Of a stretch of 64,000 nucleotides of DNA, positions 1 to 11,243 are shown piece after piece. Source of the DNA: Cocos nucifera (taxonomy: Eukaryota > Streptophyta > Magnoliopsida > Arecales > Arecaceae); contig QRFJ01003069.1 of NCBI GenBank assembly GCA_006176705.1, positions 186,001-250,000 of the forward strand. Reading direction: 5' to 3'. Positions within the stretch are counted from its first letter, which is position 1, and each line of letters starts with the position of its first letter. The notes beneath the pieces are model-generated. The model was given only the letters and a program-made list of their open reading frames with translations. It did not search any database and was not told where the DNA came from. Both the position numbers and the translations under genes were made by a program.

Positions 1-578
1 AATGATGAGATAAATGATGATACCTTAATTTTAGATTTTATTTTTGAAGAATTATATGATGCTTTCAATAATTTAATTAATAACTATAAGAAGCTATCTC
101 ATAAGAACAAAGAATTAAAGAAAGATAATCAACTTTTAAATAAGGATAAAGCTAAAGTAGAAGAAGATATGAAAGAACTATAAAGTAAATTAGACGAATC
201 AAATGAAAAGAATGTATCCTTGCAAGATGAAATAGTTAGATTAAGATCAATTATAGATAGATATATGATTAGTTCAAAAAATCTTCAAATATTGATTGAT
301 AATCAAAAGATGGTATTTAATACGGCCGATTTAAGATATAATCCACTAAGAAAATAAAAATTCCTAAAGAATGTATTTTAAAGATCTCAAAAACAAAGAT
401 CATAACTTGTTTTAGATGTAACGTAGTTGGGCATAAAGCAATTCAATGCAAAATAATTAATGCAGATGAGAAATTTAATACAAACCAATCAAAAATAAGA
501 TAAGTTTGGGTTCCAAAAGGAACCATTTGTACTAATCTCAAAGGACCCAAGTTAGCTTAGGTACCTAAATCTACTTGA
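1..578 (+). pseudogene. Element A gag, C-terminal part with zinc knuckle
   Basis: This is the capsid/nucleocapsid protein tail of A. The first 180 bases translate in frame 1 into a lysine- and glutamate-rich coiled coil (about NNYKKLSHKNKELKKDN) and end at an in-frame TAA. A second coiled-coil stretch with 'QKMVFNTADLRYNP' follows. It resembles the SIRE gag signature before the knuckle. The knuckle CFRCNVVGHKAIQC (CX2CX4HX4C) lies at 408-449 in another frame, so at least one frameshift separates them. After it come 'VWVPKGT' and a second 'VPK' copy, then a stop at 576-578. The N-terminal gag is outside the window. Confidence 0.82.
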
Positions 579-1010
579 TTTTGTTATATAGGTGTGCTTG
601 GCATCCGTGAGAACTAAACGAAGATGGTACCTAGATAGTGGATGTTTGAGGCACATGATGGGAGATAGATCTTAATTTATTTATCTTGAAGTAATGGATG
701 AAGGTGCGGTGATATTTGAAGATAATGATAAAGGCAAGATTATTGGTCTCGGTAAAATTTTGATTACACCCATCACTTGTATAGAAAATATATTGTTAAT
801 TGATGGTTTAATGCATAACTTACTTAGTATTAGCTAGTTATGTAATAGAAATTTTAATATTTTATTTAAATTATCTCATTGCATAGTAACTAGTTCACTT
901 GATGATAGCATTAAACTCATAGAAAAAAGACATGGCAATATTTATATTGTTGATCTTGATGAACTTAAAAATGAAAATATTGAATATCTTGTTGCTATGA
1001 ATGCCAAAGC
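579..1010 (+). pseudogene. Element A aspartic protease region
   Basis: Translation gives RRWYLDSGC at about 621-648, the copia protease active site (DSG), followed by 'HMMGDRS'. The fold continues with 'GKIIGLGKI' and 'LLIDGLMHNLLSIS', the usual region between protease and integrase in copia polyproteins. In-frame stops are present, for example just after MMGDRS. The catalytic Asp-Ser-Gly is intact, but the polyprotein is not translatable. Confidence 0.78.
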
Positions 1011-2100
1011 AAATGAATCTAGTTGGATATGGCATAATAGGCTAGGTCATGCAAGCATGGACTCATTATCTAGATTAATTAAGCTTGATTTAGTAAAATG
1101 TCTATCCAAAATAAATTTTGAAAAAAATAAGGTTTGCAAAGCATGTTAACTTGGTAAACAAGTAAAATCCTTTTTCAAATCCATGAATATTATTTCAACA
1201 ACTAGACCATTAGAGTTACTTCATATGGATTCTTTTAGACCAATTTGAACTACTAGTATCAGAGGAAAAAGGTATGGTTTTATTATAATAGATGATTTTT
1301 TAAGATATACTTGGATTTTGTTCTTATCTTATAAAGATAATGCCTTTGAAATGTTTGTTAAGTTATTTAACAAAATAACAAAAAAAAAGATTGTAATATT
1401 TTGTATATAAGAAGTGATCATGGCACGAAATTTAAAAATCAAAAGTTTGAAAGTTTTTGCTCTAAAATAAAATTAATCATAACTTTTTAGCCCCTAGGAC
1501 ACCCCAATAAAATGGAATAGTAGAAAGAAAGAATAGAACATTAATTAAAATGGCATGGATAATACCTTATGAAAGTAACCTTCTAAAATATTTTAGGGCG
1601 GAAGCTATCAACACCGCATGCTATGTGCTAAGTAGAGCTCTAGTTAGATCTATTTTGAAAAAAACTCTGTATGAACTCTATAAAGAAAAGAAACCTAATG
1701 TTTTATATTTCAAAGCCTTTGGATGTAGATGTTTCATTTTGATAAATAGTAAAGATAAATTAGAAAAAATTAATGCAAAATCAGATGAAGGCATTTTTCT
1801 AGGATATTCAACAAATGGTAAAGTATATAGAGTGTTTAATAAAAGAATATTAGTTGTAGAGGAATTCATGCATGTCATTTTTGATGAATCTAAGTTTCTC
1901 AAAATAAGAGAAGAAGAACTTGATATGGATGTAGATAATCTTAAAAATAAATTAAAAAATATGATACTTGAAGATAGTCCTTCACAAGAAAAGAAGGAGA
2001 AGAGCAAGATGTTGAAGGAAGCCACAATCTCAAGAAGAGCAAGGTACATCTAATCTACCAAAAGATTGGACGTATAATCATGATCATTCTAAGAAATTAA
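1011..2100 (+). pseudogene. Element A integrase (pre-integrase zinc finger and core)
   Basis: The pre-integrase domain begins at about 1021 with WIWHNRLGHASMDSLSRL, followed by KVCKAC (the second cysteine pair). Then come 'LELLHMDS' and 'YGFIIIDDFLRYTWI', the first and second acidic regions of the integrase core, with stops and a frameshift near 1390-1560. The longest clean stretch (1550-2053, 167 codons) encodes the core end and the C-terminal GKVYRVFNKR / HVIFDES segment, normally followed by a linker into RT. The enzyme would insert element cDNA into the chromosome. It cannot be made from this copy. Confidence 0.85.
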
Positions 2101-2596
2101 TTATAGATAATCCATCTCATAGAGTTAAAACTAGATCATCTCTTAGAAAAGCTATGAATCATGTTGTATTTGTATCTTACTTAGAACCTAAGAACATGAT
2201 TGAAGCTGAAAAAGATTCAAATTGGATATTAACAATGCAAGAAGAATTAAACCAATTTGAAAGAAATAAAATTTAAAAATTAATTAAAAAATCTAAAAAC
2301 TTTCTTGTAATTGGTATAAAATGGATCTTTAGAAATAAACTTAATGAGAAGGGCAATATAATTACAAACAAAACTAGATTGGTGGTATAAGGATACAATC
2401 AAGAAGAAGAAATTGATTTTGATAAATCATTTGCTCCTGTAGCTAGATTTTAAGCTATTAGATTGCTCTTATCACTTGCTTGTTTTATGAATTTTAATTT
2501 TTTTCAAATGGATGTAAAAAGTGAATTCTTGAATGGATTAATTGAGGAGAAAATTTATGTAGAATAAGCTCCAGGCTGTGAAAATCAAGAATTTCC
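2101..2596 (+). pseudogene. Element A reverse transcriptase, 5' part (split by element B)
   Basis: The RT entry NWILTMQEELNQFERNKI begins at about 2218, followed by 'IGIKWIFRNKLNEKGNI', 'FDKSFAPVARF' and 'MDVKSEFLNGLIEEKIYV'. These are standard copia RT blocks, with several TAA/TAG stops. The reading stops at GAATTTCC (2589-2596), where the LTR of B begins. The remaining RT motifs continue at 15051. The last five bases (TTTCC, 2592-2596) form the left copy of B's target duplication. Confidence 0.88.
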
Positions 2597-3314
2597 TAAA
2601 AGGGCAAGTGTGGTGCTTTCAAGTCTTGGAAGACCATGAAGGAGTCAAGGTGGTGGCTCCTGAAGGCTAGGATTGGCTAGAGATATATCAGCAAAGATAA
2701 AGAGGCTAGCACATAGTCGGACTGGCTCAGATATGTAGTCGAGCTGGCTTGATCTGAGATCGAGCTAGCTCAGTCGATATCTGAGCTAGCTGTCTTAGGC
2801 AGACAGAAGACATGGTTTGGAGAGATGCAGTCGAGCCAGCTCAGCTTCTGATTGAGCCAGCTCGATGGTGGCAAATAGATCTGGATAGATTTTCTATTTG
2901 GTCTTAGATTGGATCTAATCCAAGAGATCTTAAGGCCTGGTATGAGAGATCTTAAGGTGGCTAATTCATGTATTAGACTAGGTCATTAGTTCAGGGGATG
3001 AGAGCATGCAAGATATGGGTTTACATGGGCTTGGATGAGTGTTTTCATAAATGGGTTAGTCAAGAAAAGTTTTTTAGGACTGAGTCATGTTGACTCAGGA
3101 TATTTATATATATATTTATATATGTAGATTACAGAAGAAAGAGAATGAAGTGAATTCATTTTCTCCTTGAAATCCTAGCTTTCTCTTTCTGATCACTTTG
3201 CTGCTGTCACATCTTCCTATCATCTGATCTTTATTTTTCTTGCTATCATCTCCAACTTGCTTCCTCAGAGTTGATAAAAGGTACAAAAATTTCCACAGGT
3301 CCTGAAATATAACA
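2597..3314 (+). repeat. Element B 5' LTR
   Basis: It is 718 bp and matches 14366-15045. A TATA-like AT run (TATTTATATATATA) lies at about 3100-3125, the likely U3/R border. It contains a cluster of GAGCTAGCTC/GAGCCAGCTC-like palindromes at about 2740-2870. Part of this cluster, roughly 40 bp, is missing from the right LTR. The first TG has become TA. Confidence 0.92.
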
Positions 3315-3316
3315 AG

Positions 3317-3328
3317 TGGTATCAAAGC
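3317..3328 (+). other. Element B primer-binding site (initiator Met-tRNA)
   Basis: TGGTATCAAAGC lies two bases after the 5' LTR end. It matches the common copia site TGGTATCAGAGC, complementary to the 3' end of initiator Met-tRNA, with one change. Confidence 0.9.
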
Positions 3329-3461
3329 TAGGTTGTGTGGTAGGAGGAGAAGATGCTTGAAAGTTGAAGATCTTCAGGTGCTATGAATTTAGTAAGGTCC
3401 TGTCAAGGTATTTTTCAAATTCCTAGGATATGTGCTGCATTTTTTTGGCTTGGATTCAGCT

Positions 3462-4250
3462 ATGGGAAGCAACGTGAAGGTTGATTTTGAAAAATTTGAT
3501 GGGAAAGAAAACTTTTTCATGTGAAAAATTCATGTGGAAGATCTTCTGATTCAAGCTGAATTGGATCAGGCATTGGAAGAGAAGCCTGAAGGGATGTCAG
3601 ATCACTAGTGGACGTCTCTAAAAAAGAAGGCCTGCTCTGTGATCAGAGGATGCTTGTCGGATGTGACACTCTATTCAGTTTTAGAGGAAAGAATCCCAAG
3701 AGGCTTGTGGTCGAAGTTACAAACCCTATATATGGGTAAGAATATGTTCAACAAGTTGATGTTGAAGAAGAGACTGTACATCCTTTGAATGCAAGAAGGC
3801 GGTGATGTCTTGGGATACATCCAGAAATTTGATCAGATGTGTAATAAGTTGCTAAATATTGGAGTGAAGATGGAGGAAGAAGATAAATCATTATTTCTAC
3901 TATGCTCGTTGCCCTTGTCCTATGATCCATTGGTGACGATGCTACTCTATGGTAAGAAGATCCTGGAGTATAAAGACATGGTCTCGGTATTGCGAACCAT
4001 CGAACAGTGGGAGAAGTTGACTAAGGAAGGAGTTCCCCAAGAGGGCTTGACCATAGAGGAGAGACCTAAAAGATCAAAATAGAGAGGCAAGTCAAGAGGA
4101 CAATCAAAGTCCTGAAAGAGCAAGAACAAGAAGGAAGCTAGATGCTACAAGTGCAATGAGATCAGGCACTTCAGATGTGATTGTCCGCAATGGAAGAACA
4201 AGAAGGGATAAAAGAGTGGATCTGATGGTTGAGTACAGTTGCTGATAGTG
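3462..4250 (+). pseudogene. Element B gag
   Basis: The likely start is the ATG at 3462 (MGSNVKVDFEKFDGKENFF). This gives the copia gag UBN2-type N-terminus, though the usual W at the end of that block is a stop (TGA). The open part at 3789-4082 encodes the conserved MQEGGDVLGYI / EEEDKSLFLLCSLPLSYDPLV region. The nucleocapsid knuckle CYKCNEIRHFRCDC is at 4143-4184 in CX2CX4HX4C spacing. Several stops break the frame, for example at 3524, 3604, 3786 and 4080. Nucleocapsid binds the element RNA and capsid packages it. This copy is non-functional. Confidence 0.88.
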
Positions 4251-5650
4251 AGGTGGAGGATGATCTCTTGGTTGTATCAGATGGTCATAGAAAAAATATA
4301 GATGTATGGACCCTTGATTCAGTCTGTTCGCATCAGTACACCCTAAATTGATCTTGGTTTATCTCGCACACCAAGATTGATGAGGGGAGTGTGATACTTG
4401 AAGATGATCACTCATATAGAGTCACTGGTATTGAAAGCATCTGGATGAGGATGTTTGATGGGATGGTGTGGACTCTCACAAATGTGAAGCATGCCCTAAA
4501 TTTAAAGAAAAATCTTGTGTCACTAGGCTATCTGGAGCAGAGCGGCTGTAGCTTCAGCAGTTATGCTAGGAGTGGAGTTCTCAATATCTGCAAAGGTGCT
4601 ATGGTGGTGATGAGGGGCAAGAGGATGGAGAATAACCTCTATAAGTTGGTTAGATCTGTGGTGACTGGGGAATCTGATGCAGTGGTAGCAGCATAGGATC
4701 AGCAGGGGGGTTATCAGTTATGGCACTACCATCTAGGCCACATGGGTGACCGTGGGATGAAGGACCTAAGCAAACATGGTCTGATTTTAGATCTAGATGG
4801 AGGTATTACAGAGGTATGTGAGCCATACCAGATGGATAAATAGAAGAGAGTATAGTTTGTCATCAGTTCAGCCCATAGTGCAGCCCCACTGGAACTGGTT
4901 CACACTAATGTGTAGGAGCCGGCTTTGTTTCCGACCAAAAATGGAGCGAGATACTTCTTGACCTTTATAGATGATTTCTCAAGGAAGGTATGGATCTACT
5001 TCATGATGGAGAAATTAGAAGTGTTCACCAGATTCAAGGTGTGGAAAGCTGAGGTGGAGAAGGAGATAGGTCAGAACTTGAAGTATCTATGGTCAAACAA
5101 TGATGAAGAATGCACCAGCAAAGAGTTCCAAGGCTTTTGTGAGGAGTGTGGTATCAAAAGGCATTTATCAGTAAACGAAACTCCTCAATAAAATGGGATG
5201 GTTGAAAGGATTAACAAAATCCTTTTGAAAAAGGCAGGTGCATGAGGCTGCAAGTAGGGCTTTCGAAGGCATTTTGGATTGATATAGTGGATGCAACCTA
5301 TTATTTGATAAATTGATCGCCTCATACAAAGTTAGATGGTGGTATTTCAGAGGAGAGATAGTCTAGAAGGAAAATTGGGCTGAGCCATCTAAGGATTTTT
5401 GGGTGTATGGCTTTTGTGCACATCGGTGCTGGTGAGCGGAGTAAGTTGGATGCCAGATCATAGAAGATGGTGTTCTTGGGATATCCGTAAGGAGTTAAGG
5501 GATACCAGCTGTGGGATCCCTTGAAGAAGAAGGTTTTCATTAGTAGGGATGTCACCTTCAATAAAAATTTAGTTCTCCAAAGACGAGATGGCATGAAGGA
5601 GTAGTAGATACAGCAGGAGGTCCAGCAGGGCAGCACTAGATAGTTAACAT
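4251..5650 (+). pseudogene. Element B protease and integrase
   Basis: The protease begins near 4300 with VWTLDSVCSHQ, where the catalytic DSG has become DSV, so it is inactive. The reading 4391-4696 covers the protease/pre-integrase link (VWTLTNVKHALNLKKNLVSLG). The zinc-finger part (YQLWHYHLGHMGDRGM) is at about 4707-4760. The core starts with LELVHTNV (D to N) and continues GARYFLTFIDDFSRKVWIYF (from 4937), 'LWSNNDEECTSKEFQGFC' and 'QNGMVERINK' at about 5188-5218, with a stop replacing Q. The C-terminal part to about 5640 is full of stops. Confidence 0.85.
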
Positions 5651-6086
5651 TTTACTCTATTTTGCCACTTGTAGGTGCATCAGAAGGTCTTGGTATTCAG
5701 GTAGAGTACTCACCGGAGGTGTCTCCATAGGTGGAGAGGGCTCAGATAGGTAATGAAAGCTTGGAGGCCTAGTAAGAGCAAGCTGGACATAAGATGGATA
5801 TCGAGGTTGCGCTGCACAAGCCCAAAAGAAACATCAGGCAATCGAAATGATACAGCTTCGAAGATACATTGTCATATGCCTTAGTGATAGCAAATAGGGA
5901 TCCATACACCTACGAGGAGGCTATGGATAGCCAGAATAGAGAGAGGTAGATCCAAGAAATGTCCGAGGAGATGCAGGCTCTCCACAAGAATGAGATGTGG
6001 CATTTGGTACAGTTGCCACAAGAAAAAAAATCCATTGGTTGCAAGTGGGTTTACCAATGCAAAGAGGGGCATTCAGAGTAGGAAGG
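5651..6086 (+). pseudogene. Element B reverse transcriptase, 5' part (split by element C)
   Basis: After the variable linker, RT entry motifs appear at about 5850-6080: 'SYALVIANRDPYTYEEAM', 'EMSEEMQALHKNEMWHLVQLP' and 'IGCKWVYQCKEG'. These are copia RT blocks 1-2 with in-frame TAG stops. The reading ends at GAAGG (6082-6086), the left target duplication of C, and resumes at 12696 with 'VRYKAWLVTKGYF'. Confidence 0.88.
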
Positions 6087-7127
6087 TGTTGACGTAGAAA
6101 CTGGTCATCGCCGAAGTCCGCTGGAGTTGAGGGCGATGAGGTCGCCGTCAAGGACCTGCAAAACAAAGTCCCATCCAGAGCCGGTGGGGGGGTGGCTCCG
6201 GTAGGACCCTCCGACGATCCAATCAACTTTGGCCAACAAGAATGGAGTGCTCAGAAATAAGTTTCGGAGCTTGGAGAAGAAGAGAAGAGCTTAGAGATCA
6301 GAGTTCCTGGATTAGCGTATCTAGAGGGTCCCTTTTATAGCGGAGCTTGATGGTGACAGCCGCAGTCGCGTGCTGGCGGGCTGCTCGAGGTTTGGCGGAG
6401 TTAGTCTCTCGGGGAGATGCCGTCTGCGGTGGATTGATGGTGACAGCTGTAGCCGCGTGCTGACGGGCCGCCCGAGGTTCAGCAGAGTCAGTCTCTTGGG
6501 GAGGTGCCGTCTGCGGTGGGTTGATGGTGATGGTTGCAGAGCTTGTGGCTGACTGATGGTGATGGCTGTAGAGCTAGTCGAATGAAGGGTCGAAGGCCTT
6601 TATCGTGTGCCCATTTTGGAGGAGTTCGGGCTCCTGAATAGGAAGCTTGAAAGAAGTTTGGCTCCCGTAGGCGTCTGGCTGGAGGTACATGGCTAAGGCT
6701 CGGCCGTTGGGGTGTTCGGTAGGAGCTCAATCGACCGAAGGGGGCATCAGGGAGGAGTCCGACTCCTGAAGAAGTCCGTCCAAAGGGTGTCTGGGATGAG
6801 TCCAGCTCCCGAAGAAGTTCGATCGAAGAGGAAGCTCGGAGGAGAGTTCTGCTCTCATAAGCATCTGGCTGGAGGAGTGCGGCAAAGGTTCGGCGACTGG
6901 GAGTTCGTAAGGAGCTCGATCGCTAGAAGTTTGGCCAAGGGACGATCGCTGAGGAGTTCGGCCGCTGAGAAGTTCGAAGGAGCATGACCGACTGAGCAGT
7001 TCGGCCGACTGTAAGGGTTCGGCTAAGACCCGTCTGCTGGGCGTCCGAGCAGCTCTTCTGCGGTTGTTGGTTACATTAGGCTGGGCATCGAACTAGACTT
7101 CGGTGGAAGCAAGGTTTATCCCCAACA
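6087..7127 (-). repeat. Element C 3' LTR
   Basis: It is 1041 bp and paired with 11607-12690. It contains internal short repeats rich in GTTCGGC/GGAGTTCG-like words (about 6600-7000) and a near-duplicate pair at about 6360-6430 and 6440-6520 (GTGACAGCCGCAG, CGAGGTTYRGC). The second pair copy also occurs in the other LTR. Confidence 0.9.
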
Positions 7128-7145
7128 CTAGCACCCTCCACTCCC
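7128..7145 (-). other. Element C polypurine tract
   Basis: On the minus strand the bases just before the 3' LTR read GGGAGTGGAGGGTGCTAG, a purine-rich plus-strand primer. Its position fixes the minus orientation. Confidence 0.8.
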
Positions 7146-7199
7146 GAGTTTGAAACTCGAAGGAAGGGAGTGCAGGAAAGGCGACTGCCGAAGTCTTCT

Positions 7200-9555
7200 T
7201 TTTAGCTCCATGCTGGTCCAGGTCGAAGCTCAGGAGAGATCTCATCTCCAGCTGAAGTTGATATCAAAGTTGAAGCCCGAGGAAGATCCCATCTCCAACC
7301 GAGGTTGAGGGAGACTTCGTCCACTACGATCGAAGTTGGAGGTTGAGCTCCTCGGAGGCGACACTGTCTCCTACAGTCGAGGTTGATGTGGGTGCTCAAG
7401 AGAGATCTGATCTCAGGACAAGGTTGTCTCCGATCTTATCTCTGGCCGAAGTGAAAGTTGAAGCTCTCCAGCCAAGGTTGGCCCGGTCGCTCGGGGGAGA
7501 TCTTATCTCCTTTGGCCGAGATCGAAGTTGAAGCTCTCCAGCTGAGGTTGGCCCGGTCGCTCGGGGGAGATCTTATCTCTTTTGGCCGAGGTTGATGCGG
7601 GCGCTCGTGTTAGGATGGAGTTTTCCTCCTATTCCTAACTTCGACTTTGCTCGCGTAAGGATGAGGTTCTTCTCCTGTTCCTAACCGAGGTTGACTTGAT
7701 TGCTCGGAAGAGATCTTATCTCTAGTCGAGGTTGACTCGATCGCTCGGGAGAGATCTTATCCCTAGAAGAGGTTGTCAACGATCATTCGAGAGAGATCTT
7801 ATCTCTGGCCATGGTTGTTGCTCGCGTTAGGATGAGGTTCTCCTCCTGTTTCCTAACGGACTGTGGGGGCACATAAGGGCCGCTGCTAGGGCTTCTCCCC
7901 CCATCTCGTCCTTTGTGAATGAGGCCTTCGCTCGGGAGAGATCTTATCTCTAGCCGAGGTTGTTGCTTGAGTTAGGATGAGGTTCTCCTCCTGTTCCTAA
8001 CCGAGGTTGACTCGGTTGCTCGGAAGAGATCTTATCTCTAGCCGAGATTGTCAATGGTCGCTCAGAAGAGATCTTATCGCTAGCTGAGGTTGTCAACGGT
8101 CGTTCGAAAGAGGTCTTATCTCTAGCCGAGATTGTTGCTCGCGTTAGGATGAGGTTCTCCTCCTGTTCCTAATCGAGATTGACTCGATCGCTCGAAAAGA
8201 GATCTTATCTCTAGCCAAGGTTGACTCGATCACTCGGGAGAGATCTTATCTCAAGCTGAGATTGATGCTCGCATTAGGATGAGGTTCTCCTCCTATTCCT
8301 AATGGGCTGTGGGGGCACATAAGGACCACTGTCAGGGCCTCTCCCCCCATCTCATCTTTTGTGAACGAGGCCTTCGATTGATTCGATCGCTCGGAAGAGA
8401 TCTTATCTCTGGCCGAGGTTGACTCGGTCGCTCGAGAGAGATCTTATCTCTAGCCGAGGTTGTCACTCGCGTTAGGATGAGGTTCTCCTCCTGTTCCTAA
8501 TCGAGGTTGACTCGGTCGCTCGGAAGAGATCTTATCTCTAGCTGAGGTTGCCCACGGTCGCTCGGGAGAGATCTTATCTTTAGCTAAGGTTGTTGCTCGC
8601 GTTAGGATGAGGTTCTCCTCCTATTCCTAACCGAGGTTGACTCGATCGCTCGGGAGAGATCTTATCTCTAGCCGAGGTTGGCAATGGTCGCTCGAGAGAG
8701 ATCTTATCTCTAGCCAAGGTTGTTGCTCGCATTAGGACGAGGTTCTCCTCCTGTTCCTAATCGAGGTTGACTTGATCGCTCGGGAGAGATCTTATCTTTA
8801 GCCAAGGTTGGCAATGATCGCTCGAGAGAGATCTTATCTCTAGTCGAGGTCATTGCTCGCGTTAGGACGAGGTTCTCCTCCTATTCCTAACCGTGGCTAA
8901 CTTGGTCGCTCGAAAGAGATCTTATCTCTAGCCGAGATTGTCCACAGTCGCTCGGAGAGATCTTATCTCTAGCCGAGGTTGGCAACAGTCGCTTGGGAGA
9001 GATCTTATCTCTAGCCGAGGTTGTCGGTCGCATTAGGACGAGGTTCTCCTCCTGTTCCTAACCGAGGTTGACCCGATCGCTTGGAAGAGATCTTATCTCT
9101 GGCCGAGATTGTTGCTCACGTTAGGATGAGGTTCTCCTTTTGTTTCTAATCGAGGCTGACTCGGTCACTTGGGAGAGATCTTATCTCTGGCCGAGGTTGC
9201 CCACGGTCGCTCAGCAGAGATCTTATCTCTAGCCGAGGTTGTTGCTCGCGTTAGGATGAGGTTCTCCTCCTGTTCCTAACTGAGGTTGACTCGGTCGCTC
9301 GGGAGAGATCTTATCTCTGACCGAGGTTGGCAACGATCGCTCGGAAGAGATCTTATCTCTAGCCGAGGTTGTTGCTCACGTTAGGACGAGGCTCTCCTCC
9401 TGATCCTAACGGGCTGTGGGGGCACATAAGGGCCGCTGTCAGGGCCTCTCCCCCCATCTCATCCTTTGTGAATGAGGCCTTCGCTCGGGAGAGATCTTAT
9501 CTCTAGCTGAGGTTGTTGCTCGCGTTAGGATGAGGTTCCCCTCCTATTCCTAATG
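7200..9555. repeat. Tandem array of two short hairpin-forming units in element C
   Basis: Two modules alternate. Module 1 (about 28 copies) has arms AGAGAT/ATCTCT around a 3-base loop, closed by outer CTCGG/CCGAG. Module 2 (about 15 copies) has arms GTTAGGA/TCCTAAC with an inner GAGG/CCTC stem and TTCT loop, closed by outer CTCG/CGAG. The best copies run from about 7497 to 9555, with degraded ones from 7200. A third block, a 'GGGGGCACATAAGG' segment ending in a C-rich run, occurs three times (about 7863, 8308, 9418). No coding function is visible. Related units occur in element E (36470-37650). Confidence 0.9.
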
Positions 9556-10250
9556 CGGCAATTATTGACTGCTTCTTCCCTATCATCGCATAGTTTTCAC
9601 ATCCAGAAATAATATTATCGAAAGGAAAGAATTTTATTGAAAGGAAGTTACTAGCAGTGCATCCCCAAATTCTGTATTTTAGGGTCGTGGTAGTGTTGTT
9701 CCTTCGCATTTCTTCGGCAGTAAGTCCCGGGCCAGATGACCTCCTCTATTTCATCCTGGCCTTCTCAATTTGGAGCAAGCTCTTATCGTTGGGAGACAAC
9801 AAATCATCGATGTACCATGCTCCTCCTAGGGGTAATGTGGATGACGCCGTGAGGCGGCCGACCTTGTAGTTTCTGATTACGGCAGCGCCCTTAGCCGATC
9901 TTCTCCTACCGAAAGAATTTACCCAGCCGCTCCTTTCTGACGAGCTCCTTAATTTCATCTCACAGCTGGATGCATTCCTCAGTGCCATGGCCATGGTCAC
10001 GATGGTAGAGGCAGTACTTGCTTCGATCGCGCTTGTTTTGGGGAGACCATAACCCTTCTGGTCTTGGCAACTGGTTCCTAACTTCGGTGAGAATCTGAGT
10101 TCGAGGAGCATTGAGGGGAGCGTAGACGCAGAACCTTCTGGGAGGAGGGCTTCTTTTTGCCCCTCTGTCAGGGTTTCCTCGGTGACGAGCTCGAGTAGTT
10201 CGTGCCTGCCTGCTTTCAGAGGGAGTCCGTGGGTGCGGGTGAACTTCATT
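9556..10250 (-). pseudogene. Element C gag, C-terminal part
   Basis: On the minus strand, translation near 10140-9960 gives RFCVYAPLNAPRTQILTEV, then CLYHRDHGHGTEEC, the Tat-lineage gag knuckle (C..H/H..C type), then 'IKELVRKERLGKFF' after a TGA. The same order is seen in the gag of E at about 52330-52090. A 167-codon open frame at 9746-10249 on the same strand is a different, unmatched frame across this region. Stops within the true frame show this copy cannot make full gag. Between the knuckle and the array, sequence to about 9556 gives no further domain. Confidence 0.78.
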
Positions 10251-11243
10251 TTGTTCCTTTAGAAAACCTGTAGGAGAACTTCATGCCACTTCGTCGGGGC
10301 TTCCTTGGAGTCATACTCGAGAGGAAGTCCTCGCTTGCCCTGGGGCGGTTGTGAGCTCGGTCGAACTTCATCTCACCTCGTGTGAAATCTTCGTAGGGGG
10401 ATTCCTTGGTGACATACTCGAGCGGGAGTTCGGCCTTGCATGCGTCGAACTTCATTCCGATGACGAGCTTCGAGATAAAGTTCATCCTCACTTGCGCCGA
10501 ACTTCGCTCCGCTTTCCCATGAAAGCTTCTGTAGGATGACTTCATGCCCCTTTGTCGGGGCTTCCTTGATGGTGAGCTTCGAGACGGAGTTCGGCCCCAC
10601 TTACGTCGAACTTCATTCCGCTCTCCCGCGAGACCCTCTGTGGGAGAACTTCCTACTGCTATTGTCCGGACTTCCTTGAGGATGAGCTCGAGGGGAGCTC
10701 GGCTTTCCTCGCGCCGGACTTCATTCCGAATCTTCATTCTACTTTCTCGCGAGACCCTTCATGGGAGAACTCCCTGCTGCTTTTGTCTGGATTTCCTTGA
10801 GGATGAGCTCGAGGGGAGCTCGGCTTTCCTCATGCCGGACTTCATTCCGCTTTCCCGTGAGACCCTCCGTAGGAGAACTTTCTGCTGCTTTTGTCCGGAC
10901 TTCCTTGAGGATGAGCTCGAGGGGAGCTTGACTTTCCTTGCGCTGGACTTCATTCCGCTTTTCCATGAGACCCTCCATGGGAGAACTTCCTGCTGCTTTT
11001 GTTCGGACTTCCTTGAGGATGAGCTTGAGAGGAGCTCAGCTTTCCTCGCACCAGACTTCATTCCAAATCTTCATTTCGCTTTCCTGTGAGACCCTTCGTG
11101 GGAGAACTTTCTGCTGCTTTTGTTTGGACTTCCTTGAGGATGAGCTCGAGGGGAGCTCGGCTTTCCTTGCATCGAACTTCATTCCGAATCTTCTGGTGAG
11201 ACCTTCTATGGGAGATCTTCTACTCTTCGTTTCTCCATTCTAA
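10251..11243 (-). repeat. Tandem 108-120 bp repeats within element C gag
   Basis: At least six units with period about 108-120 bp start near 10629, 10750, 10858, 10966, 11086 and 11188, with weaker copies near 10270, 10385 and 10510. Each holds GAGGATGAGCTCGAGGGGAG and a 'GAGACCCTYYRTGGGAGAA' block. Many units are exactly 108 bp (36 codons), so open frames survive on both strands. On the minus strand one frame reads 36-residue repeats with 'SSSSSRKS' and another reads 'APLELILKEVRTKA'. Element E has a single related segment at about 52361-52470, so C appears to have amplified a piece of gag. Which frame, if any, is used is unknown. Confidence 0.85.

Noticed and set aside
6370..7531. Several short ORFs in the C LTR (6370-6552, 6712-6987, 7343-7531)
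   Set aside because: They run across LTR sequence and hairpin repeats on either strand, and their residues are repeat-derived.
7200..9555. CRISPR-like look of the repeat array
   Set aside because: Units are back-to-back hairpins without unique spacers of fixed length, and it lies inside a plant LTR element between LTR and gag.
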